Below, piece by piece: positions 24,778 through 36,235 of a stretch of DNA of 50,050 nt (within the stretch, counting starts at the first letter, position 1; each line of letters begins with the position of its first letter). Under the pieces are notes generated by a model. It was not told the origin of the DNA. It made no database searches and saw only the letters and a list, made by a program, of their open reading frames with translations. The position numbers and the translations under genes were made by a program. The DNA comes from Planctomycetota bacterium (GTDB lineage Bacteria > Planctomycetota > SZUA-567). The stretch is from NCBI GenBank assembly GCA_031254915.1, contig JAIRTL010000057.1:1-50050 (forward strand), given 5' to 3'.

Positions 24778-25387
24778 CTCACGCTCCTTACGGTTTGAAC
24801 CAGCGCAGTCCGAGCGCACCAGCGACAACGAATTCGACCCGCGCGCCGGGCAGGTCGTGCGGTGATGCCGAATCGTTCGGCCGCCATTTCGTCACCGCCT
24901 TTCAACGGCGGAAAACGCGCTTGCATGCGGTCCCGCCTCCAGCATACTATACCGATCGCGGTCCGGAGTAGTGATTCCCCCGGCGGTGCGCGCGCATGAA
25001 ATGGCCAAGGGGAACAGATGCGGAACAGGGCAACCCCCATCCCCCATTGCCGCAATTTCGGGACGTGTCCAGTATATCAGGAATCACCGCGTCATCAAGT
25101 ACGCACATTAAACATGGACGCTTACCCGGACGGCGCCGGAATGGCGACAATGTGTTTTCGTAAAAAGGGAAACAAAAACCGCCGCCTGTCCCGTGGGGAT
25201 GTTTCTCCAGCGACCCGGCGGCGCCCTGGAGCCGCCGTTGGGGGCCATGTTCGCCTGGCGGAACGACCACCTCGCCAAACAGGGGAAAACGGCGAACCGC
25301 TCCATGGCGTCATATTGCGGCTACTGATGACCGTTCACGCCCGGATCCGGGGTGACGGCGCGCAAAACATTCTGGAAAGGGGAGAGG
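24778..25387. other. 610-base divergent gap
   Basis: Contains family A copy 4 (24949-25076). The remaining sequence, 25077-25387, shows no convincing promoter, RNA or coding frame to me. Confidence 0.5.
24949..25076 (-). repeat. Family A palindromic repeat, copy 4
   Basis: Reverse orientation. The forward strand begins TATACCGATCGCGGTCCG and ends GACGTGTCCAGTATA. It is in the divergent gap between the HMA and DUF2284 genes. Confidence 0.85.
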
Positions 25388-25933
25388 ATGGCATTCGATC
25401 TGCAACCGGCCCTGGACAGCCTCGGCGTCCATCAGCACGGCATTGTCCGCGTCGAGGATATCGTGTTTTCCGAAGAGGTGCGGAAAATGTGCGAGGCGAA
25501 CACGTGCAGGAAATACGGCGTGACCTGGGCCTGTCCGCCGGCCGTGGGAACCGTGGACGAGTGCAAGTCGCGCTGCTTCCGCTTAAAGAACATGCTCGTG
25601 TTCTCGGGCAAGTACGATCTCGAGGATTCGTACGATTTCGAGGCGATGATGGAAGGGCTCGCCTCCTTCAAGGCGATGGCGCTCCGGTTGGAGGAGGCGC
25701 TTAGCCCCCATATCGGCGCCCATTTCCTTCTCGCCAACGAAGGCTGCACGAACTGCGAACAATGCACCTATCCGGACAACCCCTGCCGCTTCCCCGATAA
25801 AAGTCCGGGATCGCTCGAAGGCTACGGTATTTTCGTCAACGAACTGGCCGCGAGCGCCGGCATGAATTACATCAACGGCGCGAATACGGTCACCTATTTC
25901 GGCGGCCTGCTTTTCGACGGCTTCGCGGAATAG
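25388..25933 (+). CDS. DUF2284 predicted metal-binding protein
   Basis: A 181-residue cytoplasmic protein rich in cysteine: CEANTCRKYGVTWACPP, DECKSRCF and GCTNCEQCTYPDNPCRFP. This arrangement, with the ending 'GINYxNGxNTVTYFG' (here GMNYINGANTVTYFGG), is typical of DUF2284. The family is common in anaerobes and probably binds an iron-sulfur cluster or zinc; its function is unknown. GGGGAGAGG precedes the ATG at 25388. It is flanked on both sides by family A repeats (copies 4 and 5). Confidence 0.85.
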   Translation: MAFDLQPALDSLGVHQHGIVRVEDIVFSEEVRKMCEANTCRKYGVTWACPPAVGTVDECKSRCFRLKNMLVFSGKYDLEDSYDFEAMMEGLASFKAMALRLEEALSPHIGAHFLLANEGCTNCEQCTYPDNPCRFPDKSPGSLEGYGIFVNELAASAGMNYINGANTVTYFGGLLFDGFAE

Positions 25934-25953
25934 GTTGTCATTGGAAATCCGCA

Positions 25954-26085
25954 TATTACCGGGCGCGGCCCGGAATTGTGAAAATGGGGGACGGGGGTTG
26001 TGCCCTGTTCCGCATCTGTTTCCCTTGGCCATTTCATGGCCGTGCACAGTTGAGGGAATCACAACTCCGGACCGTGAACCGTATA
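25954..26085 (+). repeat. Family A palindromic repeat, copy 5
   Basis: Begins TATTACCGGGCGCGGCCCGG and ends GGACCGTGAACCGTATA, with the core TTTCATGGCCGTGCACAG. This is one of the best-preserved copies. It sits between convergent genes, 20 bases from each. Confidence 0.88.
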
Positions 26086-26104
26086 AACGGCGCATCCCGG
26101 CGGC

Positions 26105-26959
26105 TCACAGATCGGGAGGAAGCTCGACGGGCGAAAGCGCATCGATGCTCTCGACCTTGCCGATCCGGGACAGCACCTCCTCGGCCGCGGCTTCGGTGGC
26201 GCCCCGGCGGAAGACGGGGGGCATTTCCGCCGCCGGCGCGTCCGCCGTTTCGGTCGACGCCCGCGCCGATGCCGTACCGGCGGGAGGCGCGAGCGGTTCG
26301 ATCGCCGCCGGTTCGACGATCGGCGCGGTCACTGGCGACGCGGGGACGGAAGTCGTGTCCACGGGCGGCTCGACCACGGGCGTGACTTCCTCCGGCGCCG
26401 ATTCCGGCGGAGCGGGGATGAAGTCGTCCCCGGAGGCGCTCAGCGTGGTGAAGACTTCGAGCGCGCCGGCGTTGGGTACGTAGACGGTGGGGCCGGACGC
26501 GAGCTCTTCATCCGAAAGCGTATAGCAGGCGCCGAGGTTTCCATTTGGTTCGCAGGCGCCGCCGGGAATGATCCCATCGTAGGCGCCGGTGGCGCAGCCG
26601 ACGCTGGAAACGGCAACCGGTCCGGGCGCGGGTTGCGTCACGACCGGCGCCGGCATGGCGGCGGGCGATTCGCACGGGCGGCGATCCGGAACCTTTGGCG
26701 CTGTCCGCCGACCGGCCGGAGTCGAGAGGATGCGCCAATCGCAGGAACTGACGCACGGCGGATTCCTTTGCGCCACCAGGCGCGCGGCGCTGGTGTTCGC
26801 GCTCGTTCCCGAGCCGAGGCTGTATTTCGACGCATATGCCGCCTGGCGCGGCGGCGGCGTTTTGCAGTTCCCCTGCGTGTTGCAGCATCCCGTCACCGCG
26901 AACATGCCGGCGACCGCGCCGATGAAGGCGGCAATCCTTTTCACGTATTCGACATTCAT
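26105..26959 (-). CDS. Pro/Ala-rich lipoprotein of unknown function
   Basis: A 284-residue protein. The N-terminus MNVEYVKRIAAFIGAVAGMF is followed by AVTGC, a good lipobox with the lipidated Cys near residue 25. The rest is low complexity. It has a Cys/Ser-containing stretch (NPPCVSSCDWRIL, VSSVGCATGAYDG, GGACEPNGNLGACYTL) and a long Pro/Ala/Glu linker (PPESAPEEVTPVVEPPVD). GGAGCGG precedes the ATG at 26957-26959. A longer frame starting earlier adds an unlike N-terminus. No domain is recognised. It is probably anchored in the outer or inner membrane. Confidence 0.65.
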   Translation of the reverse strand: MNVEYVKRIAAFIGAVAGMFAVTGCCNTQGNCKTPPPRQAAYASKYSLGSGTSANTSAARLVAQRNPPCVSSCDWRILSTPAGRRTAPKVPDRRPCESPAAMPAPVVTQPAPGPVAVSSVGCATGAYDGIIPGGACEPNGNLGACYTLSDEELASGPTVYVPNAGALEVFTTLSASGDDFIPAPPESAPEEVTPVVEPPVDTTSVPASPVTAPIVEPAAIEPLAPPAGTASARASTETADAPAAEMPPVFRRGATEAAAEEVLSRIGKVESIDALSPVELPPDL

Positions 26960-27090
26960 TTTCCGCTCCCCAAAGCAAGACAACCAATACCGTATATCTC
27001 CGATATTAGTTGATCGGCCGATTTTCCGGTTCTCTGCAGGCTATTTCAAGGCGCTGATCGCTTTTGTGGAAGGTTTTTTATAACATACAA

Positions 27091-27105
27091 CAACATAATA
27101 TGTTG
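27091..27105. promoter_or_regulatory. AT-rich palindrome CAACATA-A-TATGTTG
   Basis: Perfect 7-bp arms around one central base, in an AT-rich stretch of the divergent gap between the lipoprotein and the first PotD-like gene. It could be an operator for either side; this is inference. Confidence 0.4.
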
Positions 27106-27169
27106 CGTTACGGGGCATTTTTGTTTGATGCGGGCGGACTGTTTCCGGTCAAAAATGCGCCCGTCGGCA

Positions 27170-27197
27170 TTGCTTTGGCTGGAAAAAATGCGATACT
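27170..27197 (+). promoter_or_regulatory. Weak sigma-70-like promoter for the PotD-like genes
   Basis: TTGCTT and GATACT are 16 bases apart, about 80 bases upstream of the start at 27275. A short palindrome, CATTCC-TG-GGAATG (27231-27244), lies between. Both are modest matches. Confidence 0.3.
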
Positions 27198-27274
27198 TTG
27201 ATTTCGGCGGGAAAGACGGGCGATTACCCGCATTCCTGGGAATGTGACGCATAATAATGAGAATGGAGGTAGGC

Positions 27275-28318
27275 ATGAAAAAAGCGGCTTTGCTTGCGGC
27301 GCTTTGCTGTTGTTCGGTTATTGGCTCCTACTCGGCGTCGGCCGGCGAAGAATCGGTATTGCACGTCTATACCTGGTCCGACTACTTCGATCCGGACGTC
27401 ATCGCCGATTTCGAGGACGAGTTCGCTTGCCGGGTGTCGATCGATTACTTCGATTCGAACGAGGCCATGTACGCGAAAATCAAGGCTGGCGCCGGCGGGT
27501 ACGACCTCATCACGCCGTCATCCTACATGTCGGCGGTGATGAACAAGCAGGGCATGCTTTCCCCTGTCGACCATTCGCTCATTCCCAATATCGACAACAT
27601 GGACCGCACCTACACCGCCATGACGGAAGACCCGGACATGAGCTATAGCGTTCCCTACACCCGCACCGTTTCGGGCGTCGGATACAACCGCAAACGGCTT
27701 GGCGAGGTCGAGGACGAATCGTGGGCCATCTTCGCGCGCACCGACCTGTCCCGGCGCATGACCATGCTCAACGACGTCAGGGAAACGATCGGCGCCGCCC
27801 TGAAGTATCTCGGGTACAGCCTCAACACGACGAACGAAAATGAGCTCGCCGAGGCCGGAGAGCTTCTGCGGCAATGGAAGAGGAATCTCGCCAAGTTCGA
27901 GGTCGACGAGGCGAAGATCGGCCTCGGGTCGGGCGAATTCCACGTGATCCACGGCTACAACGGCGACGTCGCGTTGATCATGGAAGAGAACGACGACATC
28001 GACTTCTTCGTCCCCGGGGAAGGCGCCTCGATCGCGTCCGACGATTTCGTTATTCTCAATGGCGCGGGGAATCCCGGCCTCGCCCACGAGTTCATCAATT
28101 ACATTCTCGATCCCGAGATCGCGCTGCGGAACATGGAAGGCATTTTCTATTACATGCCCAATCCCGCCGCCGTCGCCATGCTCGATCCCGAACTGAGCGA
28201 AAGCCCCGCCTTCGCCGTGTCCGACGAGGTGCTTGCCCGTTGCGAGGTGATCCGCGACCTCGGAGAGGACAACGCGCTTTATGTGCGAATCTGGGATATG
28301 GTCAAGGCCGACGAATAG
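27275..28318 (+). CDS. PotD-like extracellular solute-binding protein (first)
   Basis: A 347-residue periplasmic binding protein. The signal peptide is MKKAALLAALCCCSVIG with cleavage likely after SASA. The mature start VLHVYTWSDYFDPDVIADFE and the blocks NEAMYAKIKAGAGGYDLITP, SVPYTRTVSGVGYN and EFINYILDPEIA resemble spermidine/putrescine-binding PotD/PotF. GGAGGTAGGC precedes the ATG. It is followed 13 bases later by a close paralogue. No PotA, B or C genes are in the window, so its transporter must be elsewhere or its role differs. The ligand is not established. Confidence 0.85.
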   Translation: MKKAALLAALCCCSVIGSYSASAGEESVLHVYTWSDYFDPDVIADFEDEFACRVSIDYFDSNEAMYAKIKAGAGGYDLITPSSYMSAVMNKQGMLSPVDHSLIPNIDNMDRTYTAMTEDPDMSYSVPYTRTVSGVGYNRKRLGEVEDESWAIFARTDLSRRMTMLNDVRETIGAALKYLGYSLNTTNENELAEAGELLRQWKRNLAKFEVDEAKIGLGSGEFHVIHGYNGDVALIMEENDDIDFFVPGEGASIASDDFVILNGAGNPGLAHEFINYILDPEIALRNMEGIFYYMPNPAAVAMLDPELSESPAFAVSDEVLARCEVIRDLGEDNALYVRIWDMVKADE

Positions 28319-28331
28319 AAGGGGAGGCGAG

Positions 28332-29372
28332 ATGCGGCCATTGGCGACTTCGATACTGACGCTATGTGTTTTGCTGTCGTCGGCGAACGGGACGCTTTCG
28401 GGTGAAAAGGCGATTTTGCACGTGTTCACCTGGTCGGAGTATTTCGACGAAGACGTGCTCGCCGAGTTCGAGGAAGCGCACGATTGCCATGTCGCCATCG
28501 ACCTTTTCGACTCGAACGAGGCCATGTACGGGGAAATCGTGAACGGTCCCTACGAGTACGACATCGTTACGCCCTCCTCGTACATGAGTTCGCGGATGCG
28601 CAAGGAAGGGATGATTCTCGAGCTCGATCATTCGCTGATTCCCAACCTTGTGAACATCGATCCCGGGTTCGTGATCCTCACGGAAGATCCGGAGATGCGG
28701 CACAGCATCCCCTACACGAGGACCGTCTCCGGCGTCGGCTACAACGCGGCCGAATTGCCGGCGCTTGAGGATACCTGGGAAATCTTCGCGCGCGCCGATC
28801 TGACCGGCCGCATGACCATGCTCGACGACATGCGGGAAACGATCGGCGCGGCGCTCAAGTACCTCGGGTACAGTCTCAACTCCACGGACGAGGGCGAGCT
28901 CGCGCGCGCCGAGACGCTTCTCCAGTCATGGCGGCGCAATCTGCTCCGCTTCGAAGTGGACGAGGCGCATCTCGGCCTCGCCAGCGGCGAGGTCGTGGTC
29001 GCGCACGGCTACAACGGCGACGTGTCGCAGCTTATGGACGTCGATCCGGACATCGCCTTTCTCGTTCCCCGGGAGGGATCGGCAATCACTTCGGACGATT
29101 TCGTCCTCCTAAAGGAGACGGCCAACTATCATCTGGCGCACCAGTTCATCAATCATATGCTCGAACCGCGCGTCGCGGCGATGAACATGCAGGGCATTCT
29201 CTACTATATGCCCAACCCGGAGGCGTTCGCCATGCTGCCGGCGGCGCTACGCGACAACCCGGCTTTTTCCGTTCCCGCCGAGGCGCTCGACCGGTGCGAA
29301 GTGCCCCGCGACCTCGGCGACGACACCGGGAAATACGAAGCGATCTGGGAACGGCTCGGCGGCGGAGAATAG
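28332..29372 (+). CDS. PotD-like extracellular solute-binding protein (second, tandem paralogue)
   Basis: A 346-residue protein with a weak signal peptide (MRPLATSILTLCVLLSSANG). By eye it is identical to the preceding protein at more than half of positions, including HSLIPN, YTRTVSGVGYN, RETIGAALKYLGYSLN, HGYNGDV and ILYYMPNP. GGGGAGGCG precedes the ATG at 28332. The tandem pair is a gene duplication. Some ligand-contacting regions differ (DIVTPSSYMSSRMRKEG versus DLITPSSYMSAVMNKQG), so ligand preferences may differ. A hairpin terminator candidate follows. Confidence 0.85.
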   Translation: MRPLATSILTLCVLLSSANGTLSGEKAILHVFTWSEYFDEDVLAEFEEAHDCHVAIDLFDSNEAMYGEIVNGPYEYDIVTPSSYMSSRMRKEGMILELDHSLIPNLVNIDPGFVILTEDPEMRHSIPYTRTVSGVGYNAAELPALEDTWEIFARADLTGRMTMLDDMRETIGAALKYLGYSLNSTDEGELARAETLLQSWRRNLLRFEVDEAHLGLASGEVVVAHGYNGDVSQLMDVDPDIAFLVPREGSAITSDDFVLLKETANYHLAHQFINHMLEPRVAAMNMQGILYYMPNPEAFAMLPAALRDNPAFSVPAEALDRCEVPRDLGDDTGKYEAIWERLGGGE

Positions 29373-29609
29373 CGCCGTCTTCGGGCGAATGCATCTGGTA
29401 GGAGATGATGGAGCGGGTTGGTCATTATGACATAGTGAGAGGGCGGCTTGAAACCCGGCGCGATTTTCATCAAGAATTGACGGTATTTCCCTGACATGCA
29501 ACTCATTGTTATAAATTGTGTTGCGTTGTTTAATGTTGCCGCCGATCGACGCCCGGACACAAGTTGTTCGGCGCGTTTGTTTTTGGCGATAATTTTGCTT
29601 GTTATTCTT

Positions 29610-29646
29610 CGATGAAGTCTGCCCAGGCTTCATCGGTTATTTTTCG
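29610..29646 (+). terminator. Hairpin followed by T-rich tract
   Basis: CGATGAAG (29610-29617) pairs with CTTCATCG (29628-29635), followed by GTTATTTTTC. It probably ends the PotD-like transcript 240 bases downstream of its stop. Confidence 0.5.
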
Positions 29647-29751
29647 CATCGCCGAATGAGTTGCAGCGATCTCCTTATGGCGGCATGTGTCGGATGTCCG
29701 GAAGCGCGGTCTTTCGCTTTTGGGCGCATGCCTCCGGATGACGGGAGGGTT

Positions 29752-29779
29752 TTGGAGTTTAAAGTGGTCCAGGTATACA
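29752..29779 (+). promoter_or_regulatory. Candidate promoter for the chaperonin operon
   Basis: TTGGAG and TATACA are 16 bases apart, 38 bases upstream of the groL start. This is a moderate match to the housekeeping consensus. Confidence 0.35.
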
Positions 29780-29816
29780 TGGTGTACTTTTTGCATTTGG
29801 CAGGAGGAAAGTGATT

Positions 29817-31466
<1,650 letters not shown>

Positions 31467-31530
31467 TGAAATGATCGGTCGCGATTTCTTTTGACGAAAA
31501 AATAGAAAACAGAAAGAGGAGAACAGCACA

Positions 31531-31857
31531 ATGTCCAAGAAGGCTGACAAGGGCGGCTGCGGCTGCGCGGCGACGAAGCTCCGTCCCCTGGACGACAGGG
31601 TCGTGGTCAAGCGTCTCGATGCCGAGGAAAAGACCTCCGGCGGCATCATTCTTCCCGACGCCGCCAAGGAAAAGCCCCAGCGCGGCAAGGTCGTCGCGGC
31701 CGGCCCCGGCAAGCTGCTCGATTCCGGCAACCGCGCGACGCCGGACGTCCAGCCCGGCGACGAAGTCCTTTTCGGCAAGTACTCCGGCACCGAGGTGAAG
31801 GTTGACGGGGAAGAACTGCTTATTATGCGCGAGAGCGACATTCTGGCCAAGATGTAA
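31531..31857 (+). CDS. groS: Co-chaperonin GroES with Cys-containing N-terminal extension
   Basis: A 108-residue 10-kDa co-chaperonin that caps GroEL. The core begins at [19 protein letters not shown] and contains the mobile-loop region [18 protein letters not shown] and [18 protein letters not shown]. It has an N-terminal extension of about 15 residues ([16 protein letters not shown]) with a CGC motif that typical GroES lacks. AGAGGAG precedes the ATG at 31531. It lies between the two groL genes, 64 bases after the first and 104 bases before the second. Confidence 0.95.
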   Translation: MSKKADKGGCGCAATKLRPLDDRVVVKRLDAEEKTSGGIILPDAAKEKPQRGKVVAAGPGKLLDSGNRATPDVQPGDEVLFGKYSGTEVKVDGEELLIMRESDILAKM

Positions 31858-31961
31858 GTCGAATTCATGCGTATGAGTTTTTTCCATGATTGTGAATTCA
31901 TGATTGCGAAAAAATACCGCATTTCCGTTCTGCAAAAAACGCGTAAAGAGGAGTATGTGAG

Positions 31962-33581
<1,620 letters not shown>

Positions 33582-33628
33582 CGGCATCCAAAGCCGCCGC
33601 GGCCTGCGGGTGCCCGGGCGTTTTTCCA

Positions 33629-33666
33629 CGGGAGGATCCGTTCCGAAGGATCCTCCCGGCGGTTTT
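33629..33666 (+). terminator. Intrinsic terminator of the chaperonin operon
   Basis: An 11-bp perfect stem CGGGAGGATCC/GGATCCTCCCG (33629-33639, 33648-33658) with an eight-base loop, followed shortly by TTTT. Confidence 0.8.
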
Positions 33667-33693
33667 CGGCCGGAAATTCCCTGTCCGCGGCGC

Positions 33694-33820
33694 CATACCG
33701 GGCGCGGCCCGAAATTGTGAAAATCGGGGATGGGGCTGCCCTGTTCCGCATCTGTTTCCCTTGGCCGCTTCATGGCCGCGCACAGTTGAGGGAATCACAA
33801 CTCCGGACCGTGAACGGCAT
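33694..33820 (+). repeat. Family A palindromic repeat, copy 6
   Basis: Begins CATACCGGGCGCGGCCCG and ends GGACCGTGAACGGCAT, with the core CTTCATGGCCGCGCACAG. It lies between the groL2 terminator and dnaJ. Confidence 0.88.
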
Positions 33821-33913
33821 GCTTGGGGAGAGCCCCGGTTCCGGTTTTCGGGGCCGGGGCGTATTGCTTGAATGTCCACGCTCTGACGAAACACCATGCC
33901 TATTGGATCGACG

Positions 33914-35071
33914 ATGGCCAAGAAACGCGACTATTACACAGTTCTGGAAGTCGACAAAAACGCCAGCCAGGACGATATCAAAAAAGCCTACCGCAAGATG
34001 GCGATGAAGTACCATCCGGACCGCAACCCCGGCGACAAGCAGGCGGAGGCGAAGTTCAAGGAGGCGGCGGAGGCGTACGAGGTGCTCCGCGACGAGGCGA
34101 AGCGCAAACGCTACGATCAGTTCGGACACGACGGAGTTTCCGGCTCGGGCGGCCAGGGCGCTCCGAACTTCACTTCGGCCGAGGACATCTTCAGCCATTT
34201 CGCCGACATTTTCGGCGGCGGCGCCGGCTCGTTCTTCGACGGCATCTTCGGCGGCATGGGCGGCTCGGCGTTCGGACAGGGCGTCCGCGCCGGCGCGAGC
34301 CTGAAATGCCGGGTGAACATCACCTTCGAGGAATCCGCCGCGGGCGTCACGAAAACCATAGAACTGCGGCGCAACGAAATCTGCTCCACCTGCCACGGCA
34401 ACGGTGCGGAAAGCGGCAGCAAGCCCAGGGTGTGCTCCACCTGCGGCGGACGCGGACAGGTCTACAGGAACCAGGGATTCTTCTCCGTCTCGCAAACCTG
34501 CCCGACCTGTCAGGGCAAGGGGACGTTCATCGACAAGCCGTGCGCGTCCTGCAAGGGAAGCGGACGCGAGGCGAAGACGGTGCGCATCAGGGTCAACATC
34601 CCCGCCGGCATCGAGGACGGCACCAGGTTGCGCGTTCCGGACGAGGGCGAGCCTTCGGATACGGGCGGGCCGCGCGGCGATTTGTACTGCTACATCTTCG
34701 TGCAGGAGCACGACTTCTTCGCCCGGCAGGGCGACGACGTCGTCTGCCAGATTCCCATCACCTTCGCCCAGGCGGCGCTCGGCACTGAACTCGAGGTGCC
34801 GACGCTCAAGAACAAGGCGCGGGTGAAGATACCGCCCGGCACCCAGAGCGGGCAGGTGTTCCGCCTGCGCGGGCTCGGCTTCAAACGCTTGCGTGACCGG
34901 GGCGAGGGCGACCAGATCGTCCAGGTGATTGTCGAAACGCCCAAAAAGCTGACCCAGCGCCAGGAGGAGCTGTTCCGCGAGCTGGCGGCGATCGAGGAGA
35001 AGCACGTCTCCCCGCAGCGCAAGGGCTTTATGGACAGGTGGAAAAACTATTTTTCCGACTCTGGCGAATAG
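33914..35071 (+). CDS. dnaJ: Chaperone DnaJ (Hsp40)
   Basis: A 385-residue co-chaperone that stimulates DnaK. The J domain is intact with the HPD motif ([11 protein letters not shown]). A Gly/Phe-rich linker follows ([18 protein letters not shown]). Four zinc-finger repeats CxxCxGxG are present ([40 protein letters not shown]), then the two beta C-terminal domains. I chose the second ATG, at 33914, which begins MAKKRDYY as in the family; an upstream ATG six codons earlier is open. dnaK is not in the window. Family A copies lie before and after the gene. Confidence 0.96.
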   Translation: MAKKRDYYTVLEVDKNASQDDIKKAYRKMAMKYHPDRNPGDKQAEAKFKEAAEAYEVLRDEAKRKRYDQFGHDGVSGSGGQGAPNFTSAEDIFSHFADIFGGGAGSFFDGIFGGMGGSAFGQGVRAGASLKCRVNITFEESAAGVTKTIELRRNEICSTCHGNGAESGSKPRVCSTCGGRGQVYRNQGFFSVSQTCPTCQGKGTFIDKPCASCKGSGREAKTVRIRVNIPAGIEDGTRLRVPDEGEPSDTGGPRGDLYCYIFVQEHDFFARQGDDVVCQIPITFAQAALGTELEVPTLKNKARVKIPPGTQSGQVFRLRGLGFKRLRDRGEGDQIVQVIVETPKKLTQRQEELFRELAAIEEKHVSPQRKGFMDRWKNYFSDSGE

Positions 35072-35103
35072 CCAGCGGCCGGAATGTCTGCGATCTGCTG
35101 TTA

Positions 35104-35223
35104 GCTTCTTGAAATTGTGATTCACCGGACTGCGCGCGGCAAGCAATGCGCCCGGGAAGCGAATGCGGAATGGGGCTGCCCTCACCCCCCCCATTTTCAC
35201 AATTTCGATCCGCGCACAGTATA
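35104..35223 (-). repeat. Family A palindromic repeat, copy 7 (one end degraded)
   Basis: Reverse orientation. The right end (forward strand CCGCGCACAGTATA) is preserved. The left end keeps AAATTGTGATTCACCGG but not the outer arm. The core is diverged. It fills most of the gap between dnaJ and grpE. Confidence 0.75.
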
Positions 35224-35248
35224 AACGGCATTGACGAGGACTGGCGAC

Positions 35249-35875
35249 ATGGCGACGGCGATACGAAAGCGCAAACTCGACGGGATCGAAGCCGCGAGGC
35301 TTGCCGCGAAACTTGACAGGGCGGCCAGGCGCCGGGAGCGGGCGAACGCCGGAGAGCTTCCCGGCGATCCCGAGATGCTCGCCGACGGCGTCGTCACCAT
35401 CGACGCCGGCAAGGGTGAAAACCCCGAGGTCGGGGAACTCCGCGCCCAACGCGACGAATACCTCGAAATGGCGCGCCGCGAGCGCGCGGAATTCGACAAT
35501 TACCGCAAGCGCGTAACCCGCGAGATGGAAAACCTCAAGCGCGAGAGTCTGTCCGGCTTTCTCAAGGAGTTCTTCGGTCCCCTCGACGAGTTGGACCGGG
35601 CGCTCTCGGAAAGCGAGAAAAACGATTCGTACGAGGCGCTCCAGTCCGGGGTTCGTCTGGTGAGCGAAAATCTGTGGAAGGCGCTGGCCAAGGCCGGCGT
35701 AAAGAAGATCAACGCCCAGGGAAAGCCGTTCAATCCGGAATTCCACGAGGCGATGGCGTCCGTCCCCTCGTCGGACGTTCCTCCGAACACCGTTCTCGAG
35801 GTTTTCGACAACGGCTACAAGCTCGACGGCTTCGTCCTCCGTCCCGCCCGGGTGGTGGTGAGTCGCGAGCCGTGA
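35249..35875 (+). CDS. grpE: Nucleotide exchange factor GrpE
   Basis: A 208-residue DnaK nucleotide exchange factor. A basic, helical N-terminus leads into the long coiled coil (ELRAQRDEYLEMARRERAEF, then DNYRKR), which is typical. The C-terminal beta part has NPEFHEAMASVPSSDVPPNT and GYKLDGFVLRPARVVVS, close to the family's 'NPxxHEAM' and 'GYxLxxRxLRPAxVxVs'. GAGGACTGG precedes the ATG at 35249. dnaJ-grpE order without dnaK is less usual than grpE-dnaK-dnaJ. Confidence 0.95.
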   Translation: MATAIRKRKLDGIEAARLAAKLDRAARRRERANAGELPGDPEMLADGVVTIDAGKGENPEVGELRAQRDEYLEMARRERAEFDNYRKRVTREMENLKRESLSGFLKEFFGPLDELDRALSESEKNDSYEALQSGVRLVSENLWKALAKAGVKKINAQGKPFNPEFHEAMASVPSSDVPPNTVLEVFDNGYKLDGFVLRPARVVVSREP

Positions 35876-35905
35876 TGACCAGGGCGTCGAAACGATGTTC
35901 AGGGG

Positions 35906-35934
35906 TTGACAAAATGCGAGTGATAGTTTATCAT
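35906..35934 (+). promoter_or_regulatory. Near-consensus sigma-70 promoter upstream of the FmdB-like gene
   Basis: TTGACA (35906-35911), a 17-base spacer and TATCAT (35929-35934). The expected start of transcription is near 35941, only about five bases before the ATG at 35946, which would give an almost leaderless mRNA. Confidence 0.55.
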
Positions 35935-35945
35935 TGGAGATGGTT

Positions 35946-36233
35946 ATGCCCACATACGAATACGAATGCGCCAACTGCGCGCACACCTTCGAACACTTCC
36001 AGTCCATGAGCGACAAGCCGTTGCGCAAATGCCCGCAGTGCGGCAAGAATAAGCTTGAGCGCCTCATCGGCGCCGGCGCCGGGATCATCTTCAAGGGCAG
36101 CGGCTTTTACGAAACGGATTACAAGCGCAAACCGCAGCCCAAGCCGTCCGAAAGCAAGTCCGACTCCGGTTCCGGCTCCGCCCCGGCGTCCGGCTCGAAG
36201 TCGACCGATGCTCCCGCCGCCAAGGCGTCCTGA
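35946..36233 (+). CDS. FmdB-like zinc-ribbon regulatory protein
   Basis: A 95-residue protein. The N-terminal zinc ribbon is the standard FmdB/CxxC domain: MPTYEYECANCAHTFEHFQS, KCPQCGKNKLERLIG and GSGFYETDY. It ends in a Ser/Gly/Ala/Lys-rich tail (SESKSDSGSGSAPASGSKS). GGAGATGG precedes the ATG. The family name comes from a putative regulator of the fmd operon; the molecular role is not established. The stop is two bases before the next ATG, so the downstream oxidoreductase is co-expressed. Confidence 0.85.
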   Translation: MPTYEYECANCAHTFEHFQSMSDKPLRKCPQCGKNKLERLIGAGAGIIFKGSGFYETDYKRKPQPKPSESKSDSGSGSAPASGSKSTDAPAAKAS

Positions 36234-36235
36234 CC

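Larger units (their letters stand above)
29373..29816. other. Gap between PotD-like genes and groL
   Basis: This 444-base gap contains the terminator-like hairpin at 29610 and a candidate promoter at 29752. I looked for a CIRCE element (TTAGCACTC-N9-GAGTGCTAA) upstream of groL and saw none. Confidence 0.5.

Noticed and set aside
29373..29816. CIRCE/HrcA operator upstream of groL
   Set aside because: No TTAGCACTC-N9-GAGTGCTAA or close variant could be found in the gap.
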